From Gammaproteobacteria bacterium (GTDB lineage Bacteria > Pseudomonadota > Gammaproteobacteria > Eutrophobiales > Eutrophobiaceae), in contig QKIY01000004.1 in NCBI GenBank assembly GCA_003250975.1, positions 23,084 to 87,083 on the forward strand: 64,000 bases of DNA. The letters run 5' to 3'. A program made the translations under genes and the position numbers. The number at the start of each line of letters is the position of its first letter. Position 1 is the first letter of the stretch. The notes under the pieces are model-generated. The model worked only from the letters and a program-made list of their open reading frames with translations, was not told the DNA's origin and searched no databases. Below, in pieces: positions 1 to 9,418 of this stretch.

Positions 1-655
1 AAAGCATGCCCGGGACATATTCCATCATGAACTCACCATGCCCGGCTTTCCCGTTACTCACAACGATATCGACAGTCCCGAGTCTGGCAGGTGATTCCCT
101 CAATGGGCCGGCGGGCAGGCATTTTTCATTACCATACCGCAACAGGGAGTCTACCACTGCAATTTCAATGTCACGATATAATGCAAGATGTTGCAGGCCA
201 TCATCACTGATGATCAAATTACAATGATGGCTCTTGATAAGGCCCTCAGCGGCATCGAACCTGTCAGGTGATACCGCAACAGGGCATCCGGTACGCACCG
301 ATATGATAACGGGTTCGTCTCCAACCATAACCGGATCACTGTCCGGCCTGACCTGTTGCGGCCAAAATTTCGCCTTTCCGCCATATCCCCTGCTAACTAT
401 CCCTGGCAGGTATCCTTTCTCTTTTAGATAATTGGCCAGCCAGATAACCAAAGGTGTTTTACCAGTGCCTCCGACAGTAATATTACCTACTACGATCACA
501 GGGACAGGTAGTCGTCTGATCGGAATGATGCCTGACGTATAGGCCAGACGCCGCACCGCCATGGCAATCTGGTATAGCCATGCCAAAGGTAGGAGCAGAT
601 AGGATAAGGGATGGTTATCGTACCAGAGTGTCTGAAGGAAGGTCTTTGTCCGCAT
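1..655 (-). CDS. lpxK: Tetraacyldisaccharide 4'-kinase LpxK (3' end cut by window edge)
   Basis: LpxK phosphorylates the 4' position of the tetraacyldisaccharide lipid A precursor at the inner face of the cytoplasmic membrane. The reading frame starts at ATG 655-653 (MRTKTFLQTLWYDNH) and stays open to the window edge, giving about 218 of the usual 320-340 residues. It shows an N-terminal hydrophobic membrane anchor, the P-loop VGGTGKTP, the family block SRGYGG and the ISDDGLQH motif. It lies about 46 bp after exbD on the same strand; the order comEC-exbB-exbD-lpxK is a familiar gammaproteobacterial arrangement and suggests one envelope operon. The C-terminus is not visible. Confidence 0.93.
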   Translation of the reverse strand, partial: MRTKTFLQTLWYDNHPLSYLLLPLAWLYQIAMAVRRLAYTSGIIPIRRLPVPVIVVGNITVGGTGKTPLVIWLANYLKEKGYLPGIVSRGYGGKAKFWPQQVRPDSDPVMVGDEPVIISVRTGCPVAVSPDRFDAAEGLIKSHHCNLIISDDGLQHLALYRDIEIAVVDSLLRYGNEKCLPAGPLRESPARLGTVDIVVSNGKAGHGEFMMEYVPGML

Positions 656-701
656 CAATCAGCCTGCAGGATCTTTCAATGGGTCGAACCTTCAAGTCAC
701 A

Positions 702-1136
702 CTACTGGTCTTCTTCATCAAAGATGCGTGTGGCAAAGGTAATCCTTACCAGATTCAGCTGTCTTGCAGCATCCATGACCTTGATGACCACTTGATGAGG
801 TGTCTGCGCATCTGCGCTGATAATAACAGGTGCATCTTCCAGATTTCCAAGGGCATCATAAATTCCCTGTTTGATCGTTGATAGCTGGGTGTTTAACAAC
901 TCCCTGTCATTAATGTAGATATGAGACTGGGCATCAATGGCAATATTAATTGCATCCGGTTTGGGCTGGGTAATTTCCTTGCTGGCCTCAGGCAGGGTGA
1001 TATTGACTTCCGATTCCCTTTCAAAGGTTGTTGAGACCATAAAAAATATTAACAGCAGAAAGACAACATCGATCAGGGGGGTGATATCAAGACCGATTTC
1101 CTCCGTTTTGTCTGGTTGAAAATTCATGCGGTTCAA
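702..1136 (-). CDS. exbD: Biopolymer transport protein ExbD/TolR family
   Basis: This is the proton-channel partner of ExbB in an inner-membrane complex that passes proton-motive force to TonB-type proteins or, in this lpxK-linked form, possibly to envelope lipid transport. The protein has 144 residues: a short cytoplasmic N-terminus, one transmembrane helix (about 18-40) carrying the conserved Asp23 of the ITPLIDVVFLLLIFFMV block, and a periplasmic domain. Its start overlaps the stop of exbB by 4 bp, so the two are translationally coupled. ExbD and TolR cannot be separated by sequence alone; the absence of tolA/tolB here favours ExbD. Confidence 0.9.
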   Translation of the reverse strand: MNRMNFQPDKTEEIGLDITPLIDVVFLLLIFFMVSTTFERESEVNITLPEASKEITQPKPDAINIAIDAQSHIYINDRELLNTQLSTIKQGIYDALGNLEDAPVIISADAQTPHQVVIKVMDAARQLNLVRITFATRIFDEEDQ

Positions 1137-1765
1137 TTTTCTTCTGAAGAGTTGTCTTTCTCACGTACCCCGTGCATCACTTCGATCATTTTCATGGCTT
1201 CCCGCTCCATGGTAATGACCAGATCATTTACCTTGCCGCGAAAATACCTGTGAAACATCAGCGCAGGTATGGCCACCGAAAGGCCTGCGGCCGTGGTGAT
1301 CAGGGCAGTAGAAATACCATCGGCAAGTATGCTGGGATCCCCTACGCCATGGGAAGTAATAACAGCAAACACCTTGATCATACCGATGACCGTCCCCAGC
1401 AGGCCCAGTAAGGGGCTTATAGAAGCGATGGTCCCCAGGGTGTTGAGAAACCTGTCCAGTTCGTGGGCAACATGCCGCCCAACCTCTTCAATGCTTTCCT
1501 TCATGACTTCCCGGGGATGTCTACGGTTAACCAGACCAGCCGCCAATATCTTTCCGAGCGGTGAGCCGGTCCGTAACGAATTAATTCTGGCGGAATCAAG
1601 GGTGCCCGCTTTTTCCCATTGCCAAACCTTTTTAACCAGATCAGAGGGGCAAATCCGAGTCTTGCGCAGAGACCAGAACCTCTCCGTAATAATGGCGAGT
1701 GCAATTATTGAACATAGGAGAATTGGCCACATAAGCCAACCGCCTGCCTTCATTAACTCCAGCAT
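1133..1765 (-). CDS. exbB: MotA/TolQ/ExbB proton channel family protein
   Basis: This 210-residue protein has three predicted transmembrane helices: about residues 9-30 (GWLMWPILLCSIIALAII), 110-135 (SISPLLGLLGTVIGM) and 150-175 (STALITTAAGLSVAIPALM). The last two hold the conserved small residues of the ExbB pore. ExbB forms the pentamer around an ExbD dimer and couples proton flow to work across the envelope. A GGAG ribosome site precedes ATG 1765. It is followed by exbD with a 4-bp overlap and preceded by comEC 32 bp upstream on the same strand. Confidence 0.9.
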   Translation of the reverse strand: MLELMKAGGWLMWPILLCSIIALAIITERFWSLRKTRICPSDLVKKVWQWEKAGTLDSARINSLRTGSPLGKILAAGLVNRRHPREVMKESIEEVGRHVAHELDRFLNTLGTIASISPLLGLLGTVIGMIKVFAVITSHGVGDPSILADGISTALITTAAGLSVAIPALMFHRYFRGKVNDLVITMEREAMKMIEVMHGVREKDNSSEEN

Positions 1766-1797
1766 TTACTCCTCCAGGGATTTAAAACTCAATATCG

Positions 1798-4092
1798 TCA
1801 CATCTCAGTATGCCAGAAACGCCTGGATTGCTGCCGGTGCGATGTGACCTTGATGTCGTTCCGGGACAATTTTACCAGAATAGCGCCATGTCTGGCGGTA
1901 TCAAAGCTACGGATACCCCGTCTCCTGTATCGGCCTATTATATCCTTATTCGGGAAATTGAATCGATTTCGATAACCAACGGGAAACAATACCAGTTCCG
2001 GACTGACAGCATCCAGAAAATCCGGTGAGGAGGATGTCTTGCTGCCATGGTGGGGTGCGGTCATTACTTCGGCGGCAAGTTGATTGCGATAAATTTTCAA
2101 CAGGTTTCGTTCGACATTTTGCTCAATATCCCCCGTCACCAGGACCTTTCCCCCCCTTGCAGCCACCATCAGGACACAGGAGCTGTTGTTGCTCTTGTAA
2201 TGTTTATCTCTATCTGGATGCAGAATCTCAAATCTAACGCCATCCCATTCCCAGTGCTGTCCCCTGTGGCATTTCTGAATGCGCGGAAATGCAATCTTTT
2301 CCGGGACACTGGTCATTACCGTCCCGTACTCCATTGCCTCCAGCAACGAATTGGCTCCTCCGATATGATCATTATCCCCATGGCTCAGGATTACCTTATC
2401 TATATATGGGATACCTTTTTTTCTCAAATAAGGTATCAGGACTGCGGACCCTGCCTCAAAGGTCTCACTGAACTGGGCACCGGTATCATAGACTAGGACA
2501 TGTCCACTTGTCTGAATTACAGCCGACAGGCCCTGCCCTACATCCAGCAGGGTAAACCAAACCTCTCCTCCAGCCGGTTTGTCATGATAAGGCAGAATCA
2601 CGGGCAATAACCAAACCCAGCCCAGCCACCTTGCGGGCATTCCCTTCGGCAACAGAATCAGAAAAACACCGGCTAGCCCCAGTACAAGTACGCCTATTGA
2701 CGGTGACGATCCATGCAAGAGGGCAAAGTCCAGGTGTTGCAGGTATTCCAGTATGGGCCAGAGAACTGAAAGATTATAAGCTGCCAGTTTCAGTATGAAG
2801 GTGGAGGGCAGACCGGCGAAAGGCATGAGTAAAATACCAGCGAGCACCAGCGGTACGACGACCAGGCTGACCCAGGGTATGGCAACCAGGTTGGCAAAGA
2901 ACCCCGCCAAGGCATATTGCTGAAACATGAATAACAGCAGGGGCAAGAGGCCTATCGCAATCAGGAATTGGGCCCGGCCCCAGCGCCACCATATACCCTT
3001 CTCACCCAACCTGCCTCTCATGCCATACAAAATGATCGCTACGGCAGTAAACGACAGCCAGAAGGCCGGCGCCAGGATGGCAAATGGATCAACGAACAAT
3101 ACTGTAACCATCGCAATAAAAAAGATATTTGCCATTGAATAGCGGGTCTTGCCAAGTGTACCCAGGCAAAATACCACCGTCATGATCAGCGCCCGCTGGG
3201 TTGAAATAGACATACCAGCCAGTAAGGCATACAGTGCGGCCGATGTAATGGCTGCCACAGCGGCCATGGATTGGGCCGGAACTGAATTTAATACTTGCCC
3301 GGAATATCTGAACAATCTTAATGAAGCCAGGTAGACCAGAATCGCCACCAGACCAATGTGCAGGCCTGAGATCGCCAGCAAGTGATTTGTACCCGTGTCA
3401 AGGAGTGTCCTGTAATCATCCTTGTCTATCAGGCTACGGTCACCGATGGCCAGCGCCACGACCAGGGCCATGCGATGATTGTCTTTCAGGGCCTCACTGA
3501 TTCTTTGTCGCAATTGCTGTCTGATCCGGTGTACTGAATACCATGGCGCCTTGCCGAGTAAATCGTTTCGGCTGTCCTTAACCACATACCCTGTTGCCAG
3601 GATTCGGTGCTGAAACAACCAGCCTTCGTAATCTAATCCACCGGGATTCCTGAACCCATAAGGTCTTTTCAAACGGACTATCAGGCGCCAGTCCTCGCCA
3701 GGACTCGGTTCATGTGGCGCCGAATACCAGTTGAGCATTATCTTGCCCGGTGATGACAGGATATGTCCTTTTTTATCAACCAGGCTTTTAATATGAAATT
3801 CAAACCTGATACTATGACGCCGTTTTTCGGGTAAGGAGCTGATCTTTCCCGTAGCAACAAGTGTTTCACCTTCCAGGGAGCTGTCTAGTGCTGTGGAAAA
3901 TATGAGTTCCGCACGGGCTACTGCAAATACAAACCCGAGCAGAACGACACCGGCCAGTCTTGCCCGTCTTGCAGTTAACAACAGAAAAAGGCTTGCGCAA
4001 AACAGCAGAACGGAAATATAAAATGGAGGGAGTTCCGGCAGGATTGCCAGCGTCAGGGTGCCTGACAGGAAAGCGAGCGTCCATGTTCGCAT
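1798..4092 (-). CDS. comEC: DNA internalization competence protein ComEC/Rec2
   Basis: ComEC forms the inner-membrane channel that takes up single-stranded DNA in natural transformation. The protein has 764 residues, close to the E. coli homologue of about 754. It begins with three hydrophobic segments and a DUF4131/OB-like region, continues with the multi-helix Competence domain (for example LLAISGLHIGL), and ends with a metallo-beta-lactamase domain carrying LSHGDNDHIGG, the metal-binding HxxxDH type motif, from about residue 570. It is intact, which keeps natural competence possible; no pilus or comEA genes lie in the window. It heads the comEC-exbB-exbD-lpxK run and is divergent from the DUF2062 gene. 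Confidence 0.93.
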   Translation of the reverse strand: MRTWTLAFLSGTLTLAILPELPPFYISVLLFCASLFLLLTARRARLAGVVLLGFVFAVARAELIFSTALDSSLEGETLVATGKISSLPEKRRHSIRFEFHIKSLVDKKGHILSSPGKIMLNWYSAPHEPSPGEDWRLIVRLKRPYGFRNPGGLDYEGWLFQHRILATGYVVKDSRNDLLGKAPWYSVHRIRQQLRQRISEALKDNHRMALVVALAIGDRSLIDKDDYRTLLDTGTNHLLAISGLHIGLVAILVYLASLRLFRYSGQVLNSVPAQSMAAVAAITSAALYALLAGMSISTQRALIMTVVFCLGTLGKTRYSMANIFFIAMVTVLFVDPFAILAPAFWLSFTAVAIILYGMRGRLGEKGIWWRWGRAQFLIAIGLLPLLLFMFQQYALAGFFANLVAIPWVSLVVVPLVLAGILLMPFAGLPSTFILKLAAYNLSVLWPILEYLQHLDFALLHGSSPSIGVLVLGLAGVFLILLPKGMPARWLGWVWLLPVILPYHDKPAGGEVWFTLLDVGQGLSAVIQTSGHVLVYDTGAQFSETFEAGSAVLIPYLRKKGIPYIDKVILSHGDNDHIGGANSLLEAMEYGTVMTSVPEKIAFPRIQKCHRGQHWEWDGVRFEILHPDRDKHYKSNNSSCVLMVAARGGKVLVTGDIEQNVERNLLKIYRNQLAAEVMTAPHHGSKTSSSPDFLDAVSPELVLFPVGYRNRFNFPNKDIIGRYRRRGIRSFDTARHGAILVKLSRNDIKVTSHRQQSRRFWHTEM

Positions 4093-4120
4093 AAGTAGTT
4101 ATCTATTTATGTAATGGGGA

Positions 4121-4148
4121 ATTAATATAAATATTATAATTATAATCT
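4121..4148 (+). promoter_or_regulatory. AT-rich divergent promoter block between comEC and DUF2062 gene
   Basis: The 82-bp gap between the two divergent genes contains a nearly pure A/T stretch with two tandem TATAAT hexamers at 4135-4140 and 4141-4146, a suitable distance upstream of the DUF2062 start at 4175. No good -35 box is seen at 17 bp, so this is a tentative -10 region only. Confidence 0.35.
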
Positions 4149-4174
4149 TACTGGACTGAAGAATCCTGTTTGCC

Positions 4175-4714
4175 ATGAGATCGCTGATTAAACGTTACCT
4201 GCCGGCAAGGCATACCTTCCAGGAACACCGTTATCTACGTTATTTTGGAGCGTTATTGCATGATCCCAATCTCTGGCACCTGACGCGCCGTTCATCAGCT
4301 GGAGGTGTAGCCACGGGTCTCTTCTGCGCCTTTATTCCATTGCCGATTCATATGATAGTTGCGGCCGCCCTTTCAATATTCTTACGGGTCAACCTCCCGC
4401 TGGCCGTTATTCTTACCTGGGTAACCAACCCGCTAACAATGGCACCGATTTTTATTTTTGCCTATGAACTGGGGGCATTTTTATTGAGCAAACCGGCACA
4501 CTCCCTGGCTTTTGAATATTCCCTTCATTGGCTACAGGAGAAACTCGTTTATATCTGGGAGCCTTTATTGCTGGGCTGTTTTATTCTTGCGACCCTGAGT
4601 GCAGTAAGCGGTTATATCGTCGTCCGTCTGTTATGGCGTCTTTCATCTGTCAGGCGATGGGAAGAGAGGAAAAACAGACGTCTTGCCAGAAAGCAAAAAG
4701 ACATCATTCAGTAA
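4175..4714 (+). CDS. DUF2062 domain membrane protein
   Basis: This 179-residue protein belongs to the DUF2062 family, recognisable from the [16 protein letters not shown] stretch and the conserved [15 protein letters not shown] segment. It has a basic N-terminus, hydrophobic segments around residues 50-70, 75-105 and 130-155, and a very basic tail. The biochemical role of the family is unknown; genes of this family often sit beside comEC and lol genes in gammaproteobacteria, as here. Its last 11 bp overlap tail to tail with the end of lolD on the other strand. Confidence 0.85.
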   Translation: MRSLIKRYLPARHTFQEHRYLRYFGALLHDPNLWHLTRRSSAGGVATGLFCAFIPLPIHMIVAAALSIFLRVNLPLAVILTWVTNPLTMAPIFIFAYELGAFLLSKPAHSLAFEYSLHWLQEKLVYIWEPLLLGCFILATLSAVSGYIVVRLLWRLSSVRRWEERKNRRLARKQKDIIQ

Positions 4715-5414
4715 CCGCTTTGGAACCCGCCTGGAGCACGTGCAGTTCACCCTCGTGTAACTCAAAAATATTGTCCATTTTGCGGGCTAGTCCAAGATTA
4801 TGGGTCACCATCACAAGGCTTGCCCCATGGCTCTGGTTCAGTTCGAGCATGATATTGAAGACTTGATCTGCCGTGTGTTCATCCAGATTGCCCGTCGGTT
4901 CATCAGCCAGTATGCACTGCGGCCTGGTGACCAAGGCCCTGGCAATGGCAGCACGCTGCCTTTCGCCTCCCGACATCTCTCCCGGCTTATGGTGGAGCCG
5001 GCTTCCCAGACCAACACGAGAAAGCAGATCTGCCGCTGCCTCCAGGGCTTCCCCGGCCTTGTTGTTCCTGACAAACAGGGGTAATGCGACATTTTCTAAC
5101 GCGGTGAATTCCGGTAACAGGTGATGAAACTGGTATATAAACCCCATGCTGTAATTACGCACGTAACCCCGTTCCGTTTCAGAGAGGCTGGAAAATTCCC
5201 GGCCAAGGATCCTGACTTCACCACCACTGGGAACATCCAGCCCGCCCAGCAAATGCAGCAATGTACTCTTCCCCGACCCTGAAGAGCCTACAATGGCAAT
5301 CCTGTCTCCGCTGAATACATCCAGCTGCAGCCCCTGCAGGACCTGGATCTCTACTCCAGCATCTGAAAATGATTTTTCCAACCCGCGACAACTGAGGACG
5401 AGTTCCCTATTCAT
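4704..5414 (-). CDS. lolD: Lipoprotein-releasing ABC transporter ATPase LolD
   Basis: LolD is the ATPase that drives release of outer-membrane lipoproteins from the inner membrane to LolA. The chosen start, ATG 5414 ([16 protein letters not shown]), overlaps the last codons of lolC/E by 8 bp and gives 236 residues, matching the family; an in-frame upstream ATG at 5474 would add 20 residues with no homology and lies wholly inside lolC/E. Motifs are Walker [10 protein letters not shown], the signature [15 protein letters not shown], Walker [13 protein letters not shown] and the switch histidine in MVTHN. It is co-transcribed with and downstream of the permease gene. Confidence 0.94.
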   Translation of the reverse strand: MNRELVLSCRGLEKSFSDAGVEIQVLQGLQLDVFSGDRIAIVGSSGSGKSTLLHLLGGLDVPSGGEVRILGREFSSLSETERGYVRNYSMGFIYQFHHLLPEFTALENVALPLFVRNNKAGEALEAAADLLSRVGLGSRLHHKPGEMSGGERQRAAIARALVTRPQCILADEPTGNLDEHTADQVFNIMLELNQSHGASLVMVTHNLGLARKMDNIFELHEGELHVLQAGSKAVTE

Positions 5415-6651
5415 AACGGAGTGCCTCCGCGGGTTGTGTACGTGCGGCACGCCAGGCAGGATAGATGGTTGCAAGCAGACAAAATAGGAATGCGACCAGA
5501 CTGATAGTTGTTACATCCTGCCAATGCATGTCCGATGGCAGCTCACTGATGTAATAAACATCCGGGGATAGAAACTTGACCTGGAAAAAGTCTTCAATAG
5601 CCGGAACAATGGTTTCCACATTCAGGGCCAGCCAGACGCCACCGATGACCCCCAGCGTTATTCCGACCAGACCGATAACAACGCCCTGGATGATGAAGAT
5701 CTTCATTATGCTTGCGGGACTCACACCGATGGTCCTCATGACAGCAATATCAGACTGCTTGTCTGTTACCACCATTACCAGGGTGGAAATTATGTTGAAA
5801 GCGGCCACGGCGACAATCAGTGCCAGGATGACAAACATCACGGTCTTTTCTGTTTTCAATGCACGAAAAAAATTAGCGTGACGCTGTGTCCAGTCCACCA
5901 CCCAGTAATTACCCGGCAAATCCTTTACCGCCTGGCGGCTGACTAAAGGGGCCTTGAAAATATCAGTGGTTTTCAGCCGCAGACCGGAATTACCGTTGTT
6001 GCGGAACAACGCACGGGCGTCATCAAGATGTATCAGCGCAAGCGCGCTGTCAAATTCATGCATTCCGATTTCAAAGATTCCTGAAACAGTAAAACGTTTT
6101 AGTCGCGGCATGATCCCGGATGGAGTAACATTTGCCTGTGGAGCAACGAGTGTAACCTTGTCTCCCACATTCACATGCAGGGCGGCCGCCAATTCCTTGC
6201 CAAGGATAATATTAAACTGCCCCCCTACCAGATCCACAAAACTGCCGCTAATCATTTTTTCCGAGACAACAGATACTTTCGGTTCTTCTCCTGGCAGTAT
6301 TCCCCGGATAATGGATCCATTAACGCTGCCACTATAGACCAGCATACCTTCCGCCTGATAAAAGGGAGCAACACCCACAATATCAGGATTACGCCTTATA
6401 ACATCAGCAAGGTCCTGCCAATTATCGAGAGTTCTTCCACGTAATACGACCGTCGCATGTGAGGCCATACCCAGGGTTCGTTCAGTTAACTCCTTTTCAA
6501 ATCCATTCATAACTGATAAAACCGTTATCAGGGCAAGGACTCCCAGAGCAACACCCAGCATGGATGTCAGGGAGATGAATGAGATAAAGTGGTTTCGGCG
6601 TTTTGCACGAACGTAGCGTAAACCGATAAATGCTTCAAAAGGTCTGATCAT
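5407..6651 (-). CDS. lolC: Lipoprotein-releasing ABC transporter permease (LolC/LolE/LolF type)
   Basis: This is the membrane subunit of the Lol exporter: 414 residues with an N-terminal transmembrane helix (about 25-48), a large periplasmic domain, and three C-terminal FtsX-type helices (about 270-295, 320-345, 380-400). The N-terminal stretch [17 protein letters not shown] is typical of LolC/LolE. Only one permease gene accompanies lolD, whereas E. coli has the heterodimeric LolC and LolE. The single copy may act as a homodimer (LolF-like), or a second permease may lie elsewhere. Length equals that of LolE, so the exact name is uncertain. Confidence 0.9.
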   Translation of the reverse strand: MIRPFEAFIGLRYVRAKRRNHFISFISLTSMLGVALGVLALITVLSVMNGFEKELTERTLGMASHATVVLRGRTLDNWQDLADVIRRNPDIVGVAPFYQAEGMLVYSGSVNGSIIRGILPGEEPKVSVVSEKMISGSFVDLVGGQFNIILGKELAAALHVNVGDKVTLVAPQANVTPSGIMPRLKRFTVSGIFEIGMHEFDSALALIHLDDARALFRNNGNSGLRLKTTDIFKAPLVSRQAVKDLPGNYWVVDWTQRHANFFRALKTEKTVMFVILALIVAVAAFNIISTLVMVVTDKQSDIAVMRTIGVSPASIMKIFIIQGVVIGLVGITLGVIGGVWLALNVETIVPAIEDFFQVKFLSPDVYYISELPSDMHWQDVTTISLVAFLFCLLATIYPAWRAARTQPAEALRYE

Positions 6652-6736
6652 GGATGGGCATTATAACGTAATAGTCTGCCAGTTTCCTGACGCTGTAACG
6701 AGATTTAATATTACTTAATACTCCAGAGTTAATGCT

Positions 6737-7396
6737 TTGAAACTAATTGCACTTGATACCAGCACCGAAGCCTGTTCCGCAGCTCTGAACTGTGACAACG
6801 AAATATCGTTTCGTTATGAGTTGGCACCACGCCGGCATGCAGAATTAATACTGCCCATGATAGACAGTCTGCTGGCCGAGGCCCAGTTATCACTGAATGA
6901 ACTGGACGCAATTGCCTTTGCCTGCGGGCCAGGTGCTTTTACCGGTCTGAGAATCGCCGCCGGTGTTACCCAGGGGCTGGCCTACTCCTCGGGACTTCCA
7001 GTCATACCGGTCTCAACGCTCGCTACCCTGGCCCAGGGAAGCCGGGGCAAGGCGGAATTTATTGCTGCAGCAATCGATGCAAGGATGAACGAGGTCTATT
7101 TCGGTCTTTACAAAAGTGCTGACATTGTCGAGCCAATAGAACCCGATATGGTTGACCGACCGGAAAATATCAAGGCCCGAATAAATGGTCAGTGCTATGG
7201 CACGGGTACTGGTTGGTCAAGTTACAGCTCGACCCTGAGCGTACATTTTGGTCGAAAATTGTCAGGATTCGATGGAAATCAATATCCTACAGCTGAAAAT
7301 ACAGCGAAAATTGCTATGGCGTACTATAAAGTAGGTAGGATGATTTCAGCAGCTGAGGTCGCCCCCGTCTATCTCAGAAACAAGGTCACCGGGTAA
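6737..7396 (+). CDS. tsaB: tRNA threonylcarbamoyladenosine biosynthesis protein TsaB
   Basis: TsaB is the scaffold partner of TsaD in forming N6-threonylcarbamoyladenosine at position 37 of ANN-decoding tRNAs. The 219-residue protein has an ASKHA fold with the N-terminal IALDTSTEACSAAL phosphate loop and the family block CGPGAFTGLRIAAGVTQGLA. The start is TTG at 6737: the nearby ATG at 6732 is out of frame and hits a stop at once. The gene stands alone, divergent from lolC/E and 52 bp before the kinase gene. Confidence 0.92.
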   Translation: MKLIALDTSTEACSAALNCDNEISFRYELAPRRHAELILPMIDSLLAEAQLSLNELDAIAFACGPGAFTGLRIAAGVTQGLAYSSGLPVIPVSTLATLAQGSRGKAEFIAAAIDARMNEVYFGLYKSADIVEPIEPDMVDRPENIKARINGQCYGTGTGWSSYSSTLSVHFGRKLSGFDGNQYPTAENTAKIAMAYYKVGRMISAAEVAPVYLRNKVTG

Positions 7397-7448
7397 GCGA
7401 CCCATTTTAATGTAAAATAACAAGCACTTTAGATATATAATTGATCAC

Positions 7449-9338
7449 ATGAGCAAAAATAATCATCAGAATGCCCTTCCTCTTGGTTACGATCTGCTTT
7501 GGTACCGGATTGAACGGGTATTAGGACACGGGGCATTTGGTATTACCTATCTGGCTCATGACATCAACCTTGAGCGTCATGTCGCATTAAAAGAATACCT
7601 TCCTGGCCAGTTTTGCATCCGTAAGTCTAACCAGGAGGTAACCCCTCTTTCTGATGAGCATGTCGACGACTTCAAGTCTGGCCTGGAAAGATTTCTCTTC
7701 GAGGCCCGTACCCTGACCCGGTTTGAACACCCCAATCTCATTAAGGTATTTAATGTCTTTGAAGCGAATAATACGGCCTACATGGTAATGAATTACGAGC
7801 ATGGGGAAAGTCTAAAACAGATTCATAAACACAAAAAGTCCTTCACCGAAGAAGAACTCATGGACATTATTCTCCCGTTGATGAGCGGCCTGGCCAAAAT
7901 CCACAACAAGGGGTTCGTGCATAGGGACATCAAGCCGGGCAATATTTTTATACGAGAAGACAAAACCCCTGTCTTACTGGATTTCGGTTCGGCCAGACGA
8001 ACAGAGCTCACCAATCCACAGACCCTGACCAATTTTGTATCTCCCGGGTATGCCCCTATAGAACAATATGCAAGTAAGAGTGACAAACAGGGACCCTGGA
8101 CGGACATCTACGGTCTGGCTGCAACTATCTATAAATTGGTTGTAGGCGTTGCACCGATAAACGCCATCGACCGAAGCGAGGCAATCACGCATGACGGCAA
8201 GGACTGTTATATCCCGTTGACTGAACTAGTGGCTGATAAATATTCCGAAACCTTTCTCAAGGCACTGGACCACGCCCTTGCATTCAGGGCCCAGGAACGA
8301 CCACAGGATATCCGGACCTGGCTCGGGGAGTTTGATGCCGGAGAATTTGAGCTGGATACGGAACCTACCCTGACCTCCGGCTATACAAACAACTTCGATG
8401 TAGACGAATCCGATTCTGAATTTATCGATATCAGCAGGCATAACTGGCGTGACGACACACTCAGTGAATCAGATTATGCGACCTTTCAGGTCGATGCTGA
8501 CGAAACCACTATTACTGCAACATTGCCGCACACCCCTGGCGCCTGGAGAAAACGCCTCTTCATTACTCTGGCGATCTTGTTCGTATTCACGATAACCGTA
8601 TTCACGATTTTCAAAACGTCAGGACCAGCACCCGGTTTCCGGCAAAGCTGGGAAACATTATCAAAGCGTATGGAGGAAAAAAGAGCTCTGGATGATGGCC
8701 TGCAAAACGTGACGGGTGTTACCGAGGTCGTTACTGATACTGAATCAGTGGGTATGCCACAATCACCGGAAATCCCGCCTATCCCTGCTGCTGAAGAAAT
8801 ATCCGGCAATGCTGCTGAGGCTACGGATTCAACCATGCCCCTAAATCCTGTTGCTGCAACTGAACAACAGCCAACTGAACAAAGTGAAGCACCGGTGGAG
8901 GAAGTGGATGAAAAGCAACTACTATTGACCCGGGCTGCAGACAACTTCTCCAAGCTTAACCTCACCAAACCCCCCGGCAACAATGCCTACGATCAATACC
9001 GCAAGGTGCTTAAACTGGATCCGGGCAACAAGGAAGCAAAGACCGGTATCAAGAAAATATCGGATGCCTATGTCAATATGGCTTACAATGCCCTGGACAA
9101 AGACAAGACTTTTGAGGCCAGGAGATATATCAACAAGGCAGAACAAATCTGGCCTGAATCGGGCAAGATCGAATCCGCCAGAAAGGCATTGAATAATAAG
9201 CTGGCGGATAAATACGTAAAGGAAAATGAAGATAATATAGTCCGGCAAAGATCATCTCCACCACCAAGTGCCAGCGAAAGCAGAGAAACATCATCCCAGT
9301 CCCTGATTGAACAAATCAAATCCTGGTTCAATCAATAA
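7449..9338 (+). CDS. Transmembrane serine/threonine protein kinase (PknB-like) with periplasmic TPR-like tail
   Basis: The 629-residue protein has a eukaryotic-type kinase domain at about 18-292: glycine loop GHGAFG (26-31), catalytic Lys48 in VALKEY, HRD at 158-160 (VHRDIKPGN) and DFG at 178-180, all intact. An acidic linker leads to one transmembrane helix (369-388), so the C-terminal 240 residues should be periplasmic. That part is first low-complexity (Pro/Glu/Thr) and then, at about 490-600, helical with a YDQYRKVLKLDPGNKEA element resembling TPR repeats. Targets are unknown. The only phosphatase candidate in the window is the PP2C protein at 48.2 kb, which has the same topology. No Shine-Dalgarno is visible before the ATG. 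Confidence 0.92.
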   Translation: MSKNNHQNALPLGYDLLWYRIERVLGHGAFGITYLAHDINLERHVALKEYLPGQFCIRKSNQEVTPLSDEHVDDFKSGLERFLFEARTLTRFEHPNLIKVFNVFEANNTAYMVMNYEHGESLKQIHKHKKSFTEEELMDIILPLMSGLAKIHNKGFVHRDIKPGNIFIREDKTPVLLDFGSARRTELTNPQTLTNFVSPGYAPIEQYASKSDKQGPWTDIYGLAATIYKLVVGVAPINAIDRSEAITHDGKDCYIPLTELVADKYSETFLKALDHALAFRAQERPQDIRTWLGEFDAGEFELDTEPTLTSGYTNNFDVDESDSEFIDISRHNWRDDTLSESDYATFQVDADETTITATLPHTPGAWRKRLFITLAILFVFTITVFTIFKTSGPAPGFRQSWETLSKRMEEKRALDDGLQNVTGVTEVVTDTESVGMPQSPEIPPIPAAEEISGNAAEATDSTMPLNPVAATEQQPTEQSEAPVEEVDEKQLLLTRAADNFSKLNLTKPPGNNAYDQYRKVLKLDPGNKEAKTGIKKISDAYVNMAYNALDKDKTFEARRYINKAEQIWPESGKIESARKALNNKLADKYVKENEDNIVRQRSSPPPSASESRETSSQSLIEQIKSWFNQ

Positions 9339-9418
9339 CTGACCAGGGCCTGGGAAGCATTTTCTGGTGTCAGATTATTATCTGCGACGCGGAAAATTTC
9401 ATTTATACCTTGCAAGGT

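Noticed and set aside
7420..7431. 12-base word ACAAGCACTTTA shared with 54.77 kb
   Set aside because: Many 12-base matches are expected by chance in 64 kb, and the surroundings do not match.
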